Under the pieces are notes generated by a model. It was not told where the DNA came from and ran no database searches. It saw only the letters and a list, made by a program, of their open reading frames with translations. Position numbers and translations under genes: made by a program. DNA of 64,000 nucleotides from Ruminococcaceae bacterium D5 (GTDB lineage: Bacteria > Bacillota > Clostridia > Oscillospirales > Ruminococcaceae): assembly GCA_900113995.1 (NCBI GenBank), contig FORK01000010.1, forward strand, positions 1 to 64,000, in the 5' to 3' direction. Positions 33,164 to 41,659 of this stretch are shown here, one piece after another (the stretch's first letter is position 1; each line of letters begins with the position of its first letter).

Positions 33164-33760
33164 TCAGCTTCCTCCCAACTGTTGTTTATGCGGGTTTCCC
33201 CGTGGGTTGTATTTCTCACAGATGCCGGTCAAAACGGTATCCAGACATCCGCGCAGTGCTATTTCCGCACGTTTGGGATCGTCCAGCGCAGAGCCGAGCT
33301 GAAGGGTGCAATAGCCGTGCAGAAGCCCTGCGAGCAGGTCTGTGATTTCTTCCAGACAGTGTTGATCCATTCCGCAGGAGGAGATCAGCTTGGCCAGCAG
33401 CGCTTGATAACTGCTGAAAATTTCCGCTGTTTCGTCGCTGCCATGCCAAACTGCCCATTGGATGGTTTCATAGACCCCCGGATGTTCGATCATGAATCCG
33501 AAATAGGCGCGGGATGCCGCTTGAATCGCTTCGGTTCCGGAAATGCCAACTGCCTCTTCGGTCATTCGACAGTTTATTTCCCGCATCCCACGGTGTGCCA
33601 TATCGCGCAGCAGGTCATCCAGGCTCAAAACGTGATTGTAAAGAGAAGGCGTGCGAAGTCCGAGCCGTTCCGCAACCGACTTCAAAGAAACTCCGTTCAG
33701 ACCCTGCCGGTCGGCAAGGTCCGATGCAGCCCGTATGACATCCTCTTTCGTAACGCGCAT
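33164..33760 (-). CDS. TetR/AcrR family regulator with WHG domain
   Basis: A 198-residue repressor: N-terminal TetR helix-turn-helix (residues 5-50, SLKSVAERLGLRTPSLYNHV) and a C-terminal ligand domain carrying the WHG signature at about 104-106. It is divergent from an alpha/beta hydrolase gene and upstream of the isochorismatase-family gene. Direct or inverted repeats in the 170-base divergent region (TACTA...TAGTA, CTAAT...ATTAG) are candidate operators. GAAGGAGA precedes the ATG. Confidence 0.85.
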   Translation of the reverse strand: MRVTKEDVIRAASDLADRQGLNGVSLKSVAERLGLRTPSLYNHVLSLDDLLRDMAHRGMREINCRMTEEAVGISGTEAIQAASRAYFGFMIEHPGVYETIQWAVWHGSDETAEIFSSYQALLAKLISSCGMDQHCLEEITDLLAGLLHGYCTLQLGSALDDPKRAEIALRGCLDTVLTGICEKYNPRGNPHKQQLGGS

Positions 33761-33786
33761 GACAGTCTCCTTCGTTCTTTTTTTCT

Positions 33787-33815
33787 AGTTTAGCGGATTC
33801 AGGTAAACTCGTCAA
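33787..33815 (-). promoter_or_regulatory. TetR gene promoter
   Basis: Reverse strand TTGACG, 17 bases, TAAACT, ending 26 bases before the start codon. Confidence 0.65.
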
Positions 33816-33848
33816 TCGCAAAAGTCCTGTAATTTGTTTTGAAACAGC

Positions 33849-33877
33849 TTGACATCGGAAAAATCAAAAACTATAAT
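33849..33877 (+). promoter_or_regulatory. Perfect consensus promoter of hydrolase gene
   Basis: TTGACA, exactly 17 bases, TATAAT: a full sigma-A consensus. A promoter this strong next to a divergent TetR gene is likely held in check by repression. Confidence 0.85.
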
Positions 33878-33912
33878 ACTAATTAAAATAGTAAATAAAC
33901 TAATATAATTAG
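33877..33912. promoter_or_regulatory. Candidate TetR operators
   Basis: TACTA-7-TAGTA at 33877-33893 and CTAAT-3-ATTAG at 33900-33912 lie from the -10 box to just before the hydrolase start. Their place over the transcription start fits repression by the divergent TetR protein. Confidence 0.5.
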
Positions 33913-33931
33913 AATGTCGAGAGGGGAACTC

Positions 33932-34654
33932 ATGAAAAGTAAAAGAATCCTTATTGGAAAAATGCCATCGATTCTTTGGGGGGTGCCGTCCGACAGACTT
34001 TATCTGTATGTCCACGGTCAGCATGGCTGTAAAGAAGAGGCCGAAGACTTTGCTGAAATCGCGGTGAATTACGGTTGGCAGGTCCTGAGTATCGACCTGC
34101 CGGAACATGGGGAGCGCGGGGCGGAAACAAACTGTTTCGATCCATGGCATGTGGTTCCGGAGCTGGCCGAAGTCATGGATGTGTCCAAGCGTCAGTGGGA
34201 GACGATTTCCCTTCGTGCCAACAGTATCGGGGCGTGGTTTTCCATGCTTGCTTTTGAAAAAGAAAGGCTGGAAAGCTGCCTGTTTGTGTCTCCGATTTTG
34301 GATATGTACAATCTCATTGCCAATATGATGCGCTGGGCGGATGTCTCAAGAGAACGGCTGGAACAGGAGAAAATGATTGATACAAATTTCGGACATACGC
34401 TTTCCTGGGAATATCTGCTGTACGCAGAGCGGCATCCAATTGCAACATGGGAATTTCCCACGCGGATTTTATTCGGAGAAAACGAGCCTTTGACCGAACG
34501 GAGTGCGGCAGAAGAATTTGCATGCCGGTTTCACTGCGAGATGACGGTGATGCCAAACGGGGAGCACTGGTTTCACACCCCGGAGCAGCTGGAATTTTTG
34601 AAGCAATGGACCTATACTTCTTTTACCTGCGTCCGCGCGGAGCACAGGCATTGA
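33932..34654 (+). CDS. Alpha/beta hydrolase
   Basis: A 240-residue alpha/beta hydrolase. The oxyanion region YVHGQHG (about 26-32), the nucleophile loop RANSIGAW (S97; the residue before S is N rather than the common GxS), the acid FGENEPL (about 187-193) and the histidine GEHWFH (about 211-216) are in family order. The substrate is unknown. Start at 33932 with GAGAGGGG upstream. Divergent from TetR and driven by a perfect consensus promoter, so it is the probable main target of that repressor. Confidence 0.8.
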   Translation: MKSKRILIGKMPSILWGVPSDRLYLYVHGQHGCKEEAEDFAEIAVNYGWQVLSIDLPEHGERGAETNCFDPWHVVPELAEVMDVSKRQWETISLRANSIGAWFSMLAFEKERLESCLFVSPILDMYNLIANMMRWADVSRERLEQEKMIDTNFGHTLSWEYLLYAERHPIATWEFPTRILFGENEPLTERSAAEEFACRFHCEMTVMPNGEHWFHTPEQLEFLKQWTYTSFTCVRAEHRH

Positions 34655-34775
34655 CGAAGTCGTCTCAATTGCGTCAATTATGGCCTGAATGAAATCATAT
34701 GGGACTTGACACCTTGTTCATTTCGTGGGAAAATGCAGGTGAAAAGAATCTCTCCTGCGGAAAGAGGTGCGGCTG

Positions 34776-36080
34776 GTGAAGAATGAAAATTCAGCAGGGA
34801 AGGGGCTTGAATCTCTTTGCGACCCACGATGGAAGGCCAGCCGTCTTGGGCTTGAGCGCACCTTTGAGCTGCTCCGTCTGATGGGAAATCCCGAACGACA
34901 GCTGAAATTTGTTCATGTCACCGGAACCAACGGCAAGGGCTCAACGGCGGCTATGATTGCTTCGGCTCTGATCGAGGCGGGCCTGAACGTTGGACTTTTT
35001 ACTTCCCCTTATCTGGAACGGATGAATGAGGAGATTCAGGTCAACCGGATTCCCATTTCTGACCTAGACTTTGAAGAAAACGCCGCGTTTACAGGCGGGT
35101 TTGCCGACCGGATGGAGGATCACCCTTCTGAATTTGAAATGTTGGTTTGCACCGCGCTGGAATATTTTTTGCGCAGTCATTGCGACATTGTTGTAGCTGA
35201 GGTTGGAATGGGCGGACTGAGGGATGCCACCAATGTAATTCCCCGCCCGGAGGCTGCGGTGGTGACGCCGGTTTCTCTTGATCATACCGGCATTCTTGGC
35301 AATACCCTGGAAGAAATTGCAGCTGAGAAAGCGGGAATTATTAAGCCTGGATGCGACGTGATTCTTTCCCGGCAGGCCCCGGAGGCGGAACAGGTCCTGC
35401 GGCGGCGCTGCGAGGAGTTAGGGTGTCCGCTGCGGCTTGCTGATCCGAAGAAGCTTCTTCAGAAGCCGCGCATGACGCTGCATGGACTGGAATTCCTTTA
35501 TCGCGGGCAGCCATTCACGCTTCCGCTGATTGGGCGCCACCAGCTCCAGAACGCCGCCGCTGCTTTGACCGTGCTCGAGGCGCTGCGTGGACGCGGCTGG
35601 CAAATTTCCGACGAGGCGATTCGATGCGGACTCGCCAAAACATCATGGCCGGGACGGCTTGAGCTTCTCTTGGACGAACCGCTCTTTCTTTTGGATGGCG
35701 CACACAATCCGCAGGGGGCACAAGCCCTTGCGGATGCCCTTGCTGAACTTATGCCCGGCCGCAAATTTTTGTTTTTAGCTGGAGTATTGGCTGACAAAGA
35801 CAGGCAGCATGTTTTTGCTCCGTTTCTGCCGATGGCAGTCCGTTTTGTTACGGTAACCCCTGACAGCCCTCGCGCATTGCCGGGAGAGCAGCTCGCTGGC
35901 GAGCTGCGGACGTTGGGAGCTCAGGCAGAAAGCTGCAATTCAGTTTCAGAGGGAGTAGAGCGAATTTTAAGCCTTGCATCCCCAAAGGATACCATCTGCG
36001 CCTTTGGGTCGCTGTATCAGGCCGGAGCGGTTCGTGCCGCTGTGTCCGTTTTTTCCCGCCCGCCTTATCGCGGACGGTAA
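34776..36080 (+). CDS. folC: Folylpolyglutamate synthase / dihydrofolate synthase
   Basis: Adds glutamate to folates (and makes dihydrofolate from dihydropteroate). The 434-residue protein has the Mur-ligase-like P-loop GTNGKGST (about 46-53), the folate site TSPYLERMNEEIQ, VSLDHTGILG, and the C-terminal DGAHNPQG. I infer GTG at 34776 with GGAAAGAGG eight bases upstream (another GTG nine bases earlier would overlap the ribosome site). It precedes a THF riboswitch and the folate transporter gene, forming a folate salvage locus. Confidence 0.92.
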   Translation: MKNENSAGKGLESLCDPRWKASRLGLERTFELLRLMGNPERQLKFVHVTGTNGKGSTAAMIASALIEAGLNVGLFTSPYLERMNEEIQVNRIPISDLDFEENAAFTGGFADRMEDHPSEFEMLVCTALEYFLRSHCDIVVAEVGMGGLRDATNVIPRPEAAVVTPVSLDHTGILGNTLEEIAAEKAGIIKPGCDVILSRQAPEAEQVLRRRCEELGCPLRLADPKKLLQKPRMTLHGLEFLYRGQPFTLPLIGRHQLQNAAAALTVLEALRGRGWQISDEAIRCGLAKTSWPGRLELLLDEPLFLLDGAHNPQGAQALADALAELMPGRKFLFLAGVLADKDRQHVFAPFLPMAVRFVTVTPDSPRALPGEQLAGELRTLGAQAESCNSVSEGVERILSLASPKDTICAFGSLYQAGAVRAAVSVFSRPPYRGR

Positions 36081-36099
36081 AAATAAATAAAAGTCATGA

Positions 36100-36197
36100 C
36101 AGAGTAGAAACGACGCGTTAAGTGTCGGCGGATGGGAGGTTGCCGCCGGACGAAACAGCCCTTGCGGTTGTGCGGTGTCGTTTCGCATCCGCTGCCA
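36100..36197 (+). ncRNA. THF (tetrahydrofolate) riboswitch
   Basis: The conserved core is easy to follow: AGAGTAGA at 36101-36108, ACGCGTTAAGTG at 36113-36124, GATGGGAGGTTGCC at 36131-36144, GCGGTG at 36172-36177 and the closing GCATCCGCTGCC at 36185-36196. This is the class I THF riboswitch. It lies directly upstream of folT and ends 12 bases before a hairpin that sequesters the folT ribosome site, so folate should lower folT expression. Confidence 0.9.
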
Positions 36198-36209
36198 CAG
36201 ACAGGGAAG

Positions 36210-36251
36210 TTCTCCTTATCATGTGGCAACGACACAGAAAGGAGAATTTTT
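36210..36251 (+). promoter_or_regulatory. folT ribosome-site sequestering hairpin / attenuator
   Basis: TTCTCCTT (36210-36217) pairs with AAGGAGAA (36239-36246), and an inner TGTG/CACA pair stabilises the stem. The 3' arm contains the folT ribosome site and is followed by TTTTT, so this hairpin can block translation and may also terminate transcription. It is the expected expression platform of the THF riboswitch. Confidence 0.75.
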
Positions 36252-36776
36252 ATGCGCTCAGAAAAAGTACGGAAAATCACCACCATTGCACTGCTCATCG
36301 CAGTAGAAATCCTGCTGTCCCGATTTCTCTCCATTGCCACTCCGATTGTAAAAATCGGATTTTCCTTCCTGCCCATTGCGATGATTGCCATGCGCTATGG
36401 GCCGCTGGCCGCCGGTGTCGGATATGCCGCCGCCGATTTTATCGGAGCGATTCTTTTTCCGATCGGAGCCTATTTTCCCGGATTTACAGCAACCTGCTTC
36501 CTTTGCGGAATTGCATACGGCATGATTCTCTACCGTCCCGGGAAATCCCTTGGATGGATGCAGATTTTTTGTGCGGCGGCAACCGTTTTGCTTCTGCAGC
36601 TTGTTTTTGATACGCTCTGGGTGGCGATTCTCACGGGAAAAGGATATATCGCGCTGCTTCCCGCACGAATCACAAAGGTTCTGGTGATGCTGCCGGTACA
36701 AGTCCTTTCGATCGGCTTGGTACAGCGGAGGTTTTATCTTGTAAAGTCCCGTGGGGAATCGGCAAAGGACTGCTGA
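36252..36776 (+). CDS. folT: Folate ECF transporter substrate component FolT
   Basis: A 174-residue membrane protein with about five or six hydrophobic segments, the S component of an energy-coupling factor transporter. The arginine-rich start (MRSEKVRKITTIALLIAVE) and the PIVKIGFSFLPIA motif are typical of FolT. It needs the shared EcfA-EcfT module, which is not in this window. Identity as a folate carrier is strongly supported by the THF riboswitch and folC upstream. The ATG at 36252 follows AAAGGAG. Confidence 0.88.
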   Translation: MRSEKVRKITTIALLIAVEILLSRFLSIATPIVKIGFSFLPIAMIAMRYGPLAAGVGYAAADFIGAILFPIGAYFPGFTATCFLCGIAYGMILYRPGKSLGWMQIFCAAATVLLLQLVFDTLWVAILTGKGYIALLPARITKVLVMLPVQVLSIGLVQRRFYLVKSRGESAKDC

Positions 36777-36929
36777 TTAAATGGTAGGGCGGAGCTTCCT
36801 GTTCGTTATAGCCTCCGGGCAGGAAGCTCATCCTTTGTTCGGATTAGTGTTATTCAGACCGTACCGGCTCAAAGCATGTTTTATCATTTTTATCTTTCTC
36901 AGAAATTACTGCAAACAGAAAATTTTTAG

Positions 36930-36958
36930 TTGACAAATGTACCGTGATTTGCTATTAT
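36930..36958 (+). promoter_or_regulatory. tRNA cluster promoter
   Basis: TTGACA, 17 bases, TATTAT, ending 24 bases before tRNA-Gly. Confidence 0.8.
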
Positions 36959-36981
36959 AAATAACGCTGTTAAAACAGTGT

Positions 36982-37055
<74 letters not shown>

Positions 37056-37061
37056 TTTTAT

Positions 37062-37138
37062 GCGCCAGTAGCTCAGCTGGATAGAGCAACTGCCTTCTAA
37101 GCAGTAGGCCAGGGGTTCGAGTCCCTTCTGGCGCACCA
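37062..37138 (+). tRNA. tRNA-Arg (anticodon TCT)
   Basis: Acceptor GCGCCAG/CTGGCGC, anticodon stem ACTGC/GCAGT with loop CTTCTAA, T stem AGGGG/CCCTT, encoded CCA. Six bases after tRNA-Gly. Confidence 0.95.
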
Positions 37139-37199
37139 CTCATGCCAGAAGTCTTGCAGTGGAATTTTTCGTTCTCCTTTTTGCCGCCCTTTTTATATG

Positions 37200-37276
37200 G
37201 TGGGTATAGCTCAGTTGGTTAGAGCGCCAGGTTGTGGCCCTGGAGGTCATCGGTTCGATTCCGATTATCCACCCCA
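37200..37276 (+). tRNA. tRNA-His (anticodon GTG)
   Basis: Acceptor GTGGGTA/TATCCAC, anticodon loop TTGTGGC, discriminator C and encoded CCA. A G at 37199 could serve as the extra G-1 of tRNA-His. Confidence 0.95.
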
Positions 37277-37279
37277 CAT

Positions 37280-37319
37280 CGAATATGAAAAAAGGCGTAA
37301 CGCCTTTTTTTCATATTCG
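37280..37319 (+). terminator. Hairpin between tRNA-His and tRNA-Gln
   Basis: CGAATATGAAAAAAGGCG and the complementary arm ending CATATTCG form an almost perfect 18-base stem with a 3-base loop and seven T residues inside the arm. It looks like a terminator, though tRNA-Gln begins only 8 bases later and so may need its own promoter or read-through. Confidence 0.65.
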
Positions 37320-37326
37320 GATCTTT

Positions 37327-37402
37327 TGGGCTGTCGCCAAGTGGTAAGGCACCAGACTTTGACTCTGGCATTCCGCAGGTTCGAATCCCGCCAGCCCAAC
37401 CA
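37327..37402 (+). tRNA. tRNA-Gln (anticodon TTG)
   Basis: Acceptor TGGGCTG/CAGCCCA, anticodon stem CCAGA/TCTGG with loop CTTTGAC, encoded CCA. Last gene before the accessory island. Confidence 0.95.
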
Positions 37403-37456
37403 AACAGAAAGGCGAAAAATACTATATGGCCCATAAAGTCAGTATTTAAGCGCCTC

Positions 37457-37492
37457 TAAAGGCCCTTTAGCCATCGAGCTGAAGGGCCTTTA
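37457..37492 (+). terminator. Terminator after the tRNA cluster
   Basis: TAAAGGCCCTTTAG pairs with CTGAAGGGCCTTTA around an 8-base loop, 55 bases after tRNA-Gln. Confidence 0.7.
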
Positions 37493-37623
37493 ATTCTGAC
37501 TATTTGAGTGCAAAAATTCAATAGAGATAAGATTTGAACCCGCAGCCATGATCCTATGAGAAATCACTAAGCTCGACTCTGAGTTTTTACTGCGCAAGTA
37601 CTCTTCGATAAAAAACCTATATG

Positions 37624-37672
37624 AGGCGTCAACTGTATGGTCGTAGCAGACCAAAATGTTGACGCCTTTTTT
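37624..37672 (+). terminator. Hairpin with T run at island start
   Basis: AGGCGTCAAC/GTTGACGCCT, with an inner TGGTC/GACCA stem, followed by TTTTTT. No gene is recognisable between it and the tRNA-Gln terminator; it may have belonged to a lost gene of the mobile element. Confidence 0.55.
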
Positions 37673-37754
37673 CATTTCCCGAAAAAGGGCGCTAAAGTTA
37701 CAAGGAAGGAAAAACAGAATGGGAAACACCAATGTCCGGGAGGAAGAAACCACA

Positions 37755-38154
37755 GCTGTTTCTTCGATAAATTGTCCCTGCAGCTGCGGGAAAAGGGCAC
37801 AGTAACTCCCGCAGCCTGCAGATGATGGGGCGGCGGCTGATGACCCCCGATGAACTCAAGAGCATGCCCAAGGGCCAGTTTATCACCATGAAAACCGGGA
37901 TGCATCCGATGAAAACACGCTTTGAGCTGTTCTTAAAATGGGGGATCCGCTTTGGGAAGCAGTTTGAGCTGCCGGAACATTCCGCCCGCAAAATACAGTA
38001 TGCCGGGCGGGAGAAGGTGACGGCGGCCATAACGCAGCGGTATCCGAAGGCAAAGCCCAAACAGGAAATCGCGCCGGTTGTGGGATTGGCCGGGGAGCCT
38101 GCTCAGGAATCCTCAGAGAAGCTCTCCCACAGGCGTCCGCCCCGCACCGACTGA
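37755..38154 (+). pseudogene. VirD4/TraG-like coupling protein C-terminal fragment
   Basis: Residues from the ATG at 37822 (MMGRRLMTPDELKSMPKG, then TMKTGMHPMKTRFELFLKWGI) match the C-terminal part of clostridial VirD4-type conjugation ATPases. Just upstream, a different frame reads FFDKLSLQLREKGTVT, which fits as the preceding stretch, so there is a frameshift near 37800-37805. The large N-terminal ATPase portion is absent. This is debris of an integrative conjugative element next to a tRNA cluster. Confidence 0.6.
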
Positions 38155-38167
38155 GAGGAGGGATCCA

Positions 38168-38427
38168 TTGCGTAAGCTGGAACAGATCTATGAAGATGAG
38201 AATTTATCCCACCGGGCCAAGACTGTCTGCATCTACCTGCGTGACCGGGCGGATTGGGAGGGTAAAAGCTGGCCCACCCTACAGACTATTGCCAAGGACC
38301 TGTCCCTCTCCAAAACCACCGTCAAACGGGCAATCTCCGACCTCAAGGCGGCGGGATATCTGGAGACCGAGCAGCGGTGGCGGCGAACGGCGGCAAGAGC
38401 AGCCTGCTTTTTAAGCTGCTGAAATGA
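38168..38427 (+). pseudogene. HTH replication/regulatory protein, frameshifted
   Basis: From a TTG at 38168 (GAGGAGG upstream) the frame encodes a winged-helix protein: LEQIYEDENLSHRAKTVCIYL, WPTLQTIAKDLSLSKTTVKRAI, KAAGYLETEQRW. Such short proteins are common in clostridial mobile elements. After residue about 70 the normal ending ANGGKSSLLFKLLK is found in another frame (stop at 38425-38427), while the original frame runs to 38422 with a nonsense-like tail. One base has been lost or gained around 38375-38390, so the protein is altered at its C-terminus. Confidence 0.65.
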
Positions 38428-38530
38428 CAGAGGGCCGCAAAAAACCACAGCCCACGCCAAGGGGGAACTGCGCCCCCCAGTGGCCTGTGGTATGGTTCAT
38501 GATGGCCTGAGAAGGGGAACCTCCCAGCTT

Positions 38531-38938
38531 ATGAATTTGATTGGAAAATGGGAAGTGTCCGCAGTTCTATCGGCTTTAGATGGTGAAATGAAGTGGATAA
38601 CGCGGGAGGAAGCAGACGGCATGGAGGACTTTGACCTCTCTATGTTCGACCCCATTACGGAATTTACGGAGGATGGAGTTGTCCTCACCCTGTTCCGGAT
38701 CCCAGAGAAGATGCCCCAAGAGGAGATCGACAACGCGATTTCGGAAGGTATGGAACGTACTGGCGATTTTCTTGTGACAGGGAAACAGGAATGGAAAGAG
38801 GAAAACGGGAAGTTCTTATATAACACAGAGATTGAAGGCGCGATCTTCGACGAGGAAGTGTCTCCATGGGTCGAGATCCCGGAAGACGAAAACGGTGAAA
38901 TCACGCTCATGGGAATGCTGCGCATGAAGCACATATGA
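38531..38938 (+). CDS. Lipocalin-like hypothetical protein
   Basis: A 135-residue acidic protein beginning MNLIGKWEV, a start typical of lipocalin-like proteins of unknown function; alternating short strands (VVLTLFRIPE, GDFLVTGKQEWKEE) suggest a beta barrel. No signal peptide. The ribosome site before 38531 is weak. Its stop overlaps the next start by 4 bases, so the two genes are coupled. Part of the island cargo. Confidence 0.55.
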   Translation: MNLIGKWEVSAVLSALDGEMKWITREEADGMEDFDLSMFDPITEFTEDGVVLTLFRIPEKMPQEEIDNAISEGMERTGDFLVTGKQEWKEENGKFLYNTEIEGAIFDEEVSPWVEIPEDENGEITLMGMLRMKHI

Positions 38939-39738
38939 AAAATTCAACCGCCGCCATTTTAGAAGAAGCCCAACGGGAACGAGAGCGGCGTGCGGCATTG
39001 ACGCGCCAAGACCTGGAACGCTCATACCATGCCCTGCAGGAGAGCGGGTATGACCTGGGCCTCTGTATCAGCTTCGCTGCTGATCTGGCTGGCAGCAGGC
39101 AAATCGAATACCACTATGAACTGGTGGTGGAGGACTGGAAGCGCGCGAGGACAAAGCAGCTCGACCTAGAGCACGGCTTCGCGAAAAGGCGGAAGGAGGG
39201 TCGTGATTTTCTCTTTCCCCGCCTGGATGCCGGGGACGCCTTCGAGTCGGTCCACGCCGCCAGCCTGATCGCCCAGAGCTTTTACAGCTGGGACCAAAGT
39301 GAGGTTCCGGAGCGGGAAAAGCTGGCGCCGTACCTGATCCGGTACGCCGGACTCCCCTCGCCCGAATTGCGGCAGATTGCCATCATTGCCATGGGCTGGG
39401 TCTATGCCCCCTGCCATTTTCAAGCGGAATTGGAGTGCCTTTGCACCCACCTGGTCAGTGACGAGGATGTGCTGTGCCGTGCATGGTCGGCGTCGGCCTT
39501 CATGCAGATTTTCTTTCACGATGCGCCGGTGGAGCCGATCCGGGAGCGGTCCCTCCCAGCTTTTCGGCAGAGCCTGCAGCAGGAAATTGACGATTTTGCC
39601 CTGGGCGTGGCCATTGAAAGCATGAAAGAACTGTGGGGATGGAATATCCGGTTGAGCCAGGCGGCGGTGGAGCGCCGGGATCATGAGGCAATCGAGAAGG
39701 CGCGGAAGCGGGCGCTGAAGCTGGTAAATCAGCTCTGA
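38935..39738 (+). CDS. HEAT-repeat-like hypothetical protein
   Basis: A 267-residue, mostly helical protein rich in glutamate, arginine and aromatic residues. Repeating helix pairs (SPELRQIAIIAMGWVY..., DEDVLCRAWSASAFMQIF..., FALGVAIESMKELWGW) resemble HEAT repeats, which mediate protein contacts. No enzymatic motif. Translationally coupled to the lipocalin-like gene (4-base overlap). Function unknown; island cargo. Confidence 0.55.
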   Translation: MKNSTAAILEEAQRERERRAALTRQDLERSYHALQESGYDLGLCISFAADLAGSRQIEYHYELVVEDWKRARTKQLDLEHGFAKRRKEGRDFLFPRLDAGDAFESVHAASLIAQSFYSWDQSEVPEREKLAPYLIRYAGLPSPELRQIAIIAMGWVYAPCHFQAELECLCTHLVSDEDVLCRAWSASAFMQIFFHDAPVEPIRERSLPAFRQSLQQEIDDFALGVAIESMKELWGWNIRLSQAAVERRDHEAIEKARKRALKLVNQL

Positions 39739-39779
39739 CGCTACCGGGCTATGAGCCGGAGGAGGATACAAAGTATCGC

Positions 39780-39992
39780 ATGGCCAAGTGGAACGACAAA
39801 AATGGCGGCGGACTGGATGGCGGGCGCATCGCCGTGACTTTTCTGAACAAAGACGGAGAACCCATTCGGGTGAGCACGAACAATATGCCATCAAAATATA
39901 TTGACAAGGATCCATTTGGTAAAATACATGGGATTCTCGTCAGCTATTTGGCTGACGATGCCCTGGTATCATTACCGGAAGGAGTTGATTGA
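39780..39992 (+). CDS. Small hypothetical protein
   Basis: A 70-residue hydrophilic ORF with a good ribosome site (GGAGGAGG) 12 bases upstream. The translation has no signal peptide or known motif. It ends two bases before the following lipoprotein gene. It may be a genuine small gene or the leader of that lipoprotein transcript. Confidence 0.4.
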   Translation: MAKWNDKNGGGLDGGRIAVTFLNKDGEPIRVSTNNMPSKYIDKDPFGKIHGILVSYLADDALVSLPEGVD

Positions 39993-39993
39993 A

Positions 39994-41631
39994 ATGAAAA
40001 AGAGAGGTACAGCCCTGCTTCTTGCCTTTGCCCTCCTGCTCGCGCTGCTCTGCGCCTGCGGGCAGCAGGCGCAGAAGAACAGCGAAAGCCCCATACAGAG
40101 TGCGAGCACAGGTATTGGAAACGCATCTAAACCGCTGCCTGCCGGCAAGAAGGTCGCCGTCAGCGAAATGTACAGCGAGGAAGGCAGGGGAACTTCCGAT
40201 GATGGCATCCCATACAACTATTCCTACCATGTGCCGCAGATTGATGACAATACCCCCGATGCCGACTCCATCAATGAGGAAATCTCCCATTTTTGCGGCG
40301 TCCTGGTGGATGCCAGCATGGAGGAGATCAGCAGCGGAGGGCCGCCGAGCTGCAACATTGTGGCCTATGAGAGTTACCGCAGCGGGGACGTCCTCTCCCT
40401 GGTACTGAAGTACACCTATTATTACGACGGCTTTGAGGGATACGCCGTTTACAACTACGACACTGCAAAGGGTGTGCGGCTCACCAATGAGGATATGCTC
40501 GACCTGTTGGGAGTGAGTGAGGAACAGTACCTGTCCGCCCTGCGCCGCGCGGCGGCGAAGGGCTTTGACGATACTTACCACGCCAACTGGTTGGATCTTG
40601 AGGCAACCAATTCAGGCGGCTATCAGGAACTGAGGCTCTGGACAATCTCGGCCTGGAACCTGAGCGTGGACCTGCCCCGCTATCTGGACGATGGCGTTCT
40701 CCATGTCATTGTCCCCATCGGTAGCCCTGCGGGGGCGGGATTTCTGTACCGGACCCTGGCCCTGGAGCTGGAGGAGGATGCCTCCGATGTGGAAACCGCA
40801 CAGTTGGGGGACTATTTGACGGTGACGCGGCGAGGCAATACCATTACACTCCGGGTGCGACAGACACCGCAGCTGGAGGCCCTGCTGGGTGAATACGGCC
40901 TCATAAATGTAGACGCCGCGCTCTATGACAAGGACCTGACCGTAAACGGGCTGTACGGCAATTATACCAAGATTCTTTGCGCCCAGATCGGGGAGGGGGA
41001 CGTACCCTATGTGTTCCTGCTGACCGAGGAGGGGCGGGTGGAGTATATCAATGCCTTGGCCTGCCTGGAGTGCGGGTACTTCTGTGGTAGCGGCCCCCTT
41101 TTGGGGGTGGACGGGGCAAAGGAGCTTGTTCTGGATCCGGACCGGTTCTACTCCGAGATTTTCGAGAAGGATTACTTCGATGCCTACGCCGTCTCCGCTG
41201 GCGGGGAACGGGTATACCTGTGGGATCTAGTGTCCCTTGACGGGTACACCATACCGCGGAGCTTCTGCGACGGGGAGTGGACAGATCGTTCCACCATTGA
41301 CAGTGGGTCGGAGATCCATTCCCTGCGTCTGGCGGACGGCAATGGGGACAACTTTTATGACACGCGCTTCAATCCGGTAACCGCCAGTATCTACACCGAG
41401 TCCTACGGAACCCTCACTTATCTCGGCATGACGGAGAAGGGCATGGTCTATGGTTTTCAATCCTGGTCGCGTTTTAAAGGCGACACCAGCACGAGGGGGG
41501 CCGTTGCGTTGTCCCTGGAGGGGCTCTACGATGGTTCTGAAATAACGCTTTGCGTGGCTGAGCTGAGCGGCACACCCCTTATGGGCGAGGGCCCCGGGAG
41601 TGTGACCCGGTTTGTCCGAACCTATGGCTGA
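39994..41631 (+). CDS. Large lipoprotein, unknown function
   Basis: A 545-residue lipoprotein: MKKRG, a leucine-rich segment and lipobox LCAC (C22), then a serine-rich linker. The domain after residue 60 (YSYHVPQIDDNTPDADSINEEI...) resembles the DUF3298/RsiV-like extracellular fold; the C-terminal half is unrecognised. It should face the outside of the membrane. GGAAGGAG precedes the ATG. The next gene also encodes a lipoprotein, starting 28 bases later, so the pair is likely one unit. Confidence 0.65.
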   Translation: MKKRGTALLLAFALLLALLCACGQQAQKNSESPIQSASTGIGNASKPLPAGKKVAVSEMYSEEGRGTSDDGIPYNYSYHVPQIDDNTPDADSINEEISHFCGVLVDASMEEISSGGPPSCNIVAYESYRSGDVLSLVLKYTYYYDGFEGYAVYNYDTAKGVRLTNEDMLDLLGVSEEQYLSALRRAAAKGFDDTYHANWLDLEATNSGGYQELRLWTISAWNLSVDLPRYLDDGVLHVIVPIGSPAGAGFLYRTLALELEEDASDVETAQLGDYLTVTRRGNTITLRVRQTPQLEALLGEYGLINVDAALYDKDLTVNGLYGNYTKILCAQIGEGDVPYVFLLTEEGRVEYINALACLECGYFCGSGPLLGVDGAKELVLDPDRFYSEIFEKDYFDAYAVSAGGERVYLWDLVSLDGYTIPRSFCDGEWTDRSTIDSGSEIHSLRLADGNGDNFYDTRFNPVTASIYTESYGTLTYLGMTEKGMVYGFQSWSRFKGDTSTRGAVALSLEGLYDGSEITLCVAELSGTPLMGEGPGSVTRFVRTYG

Positions 41632-41659
41632 TATTGCGGAAATAGAAAGAGGAAATGAT

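Noticed and set aside
37504-37600. Possible tRNA-like T arm (GGGTTCAAATC on the reverse strand) near the island start
   Set aside because: The stems do not pair and no acceptor or anticodon arm can be folded.
37719-37805. 28-residue ORF with a ribosome site and CPCSCGKR ending
   Set aside because: It overlaps the out-of-frame VirD4-like coding remnant, whose other frames match the family, so the short frame is more likely accidental.
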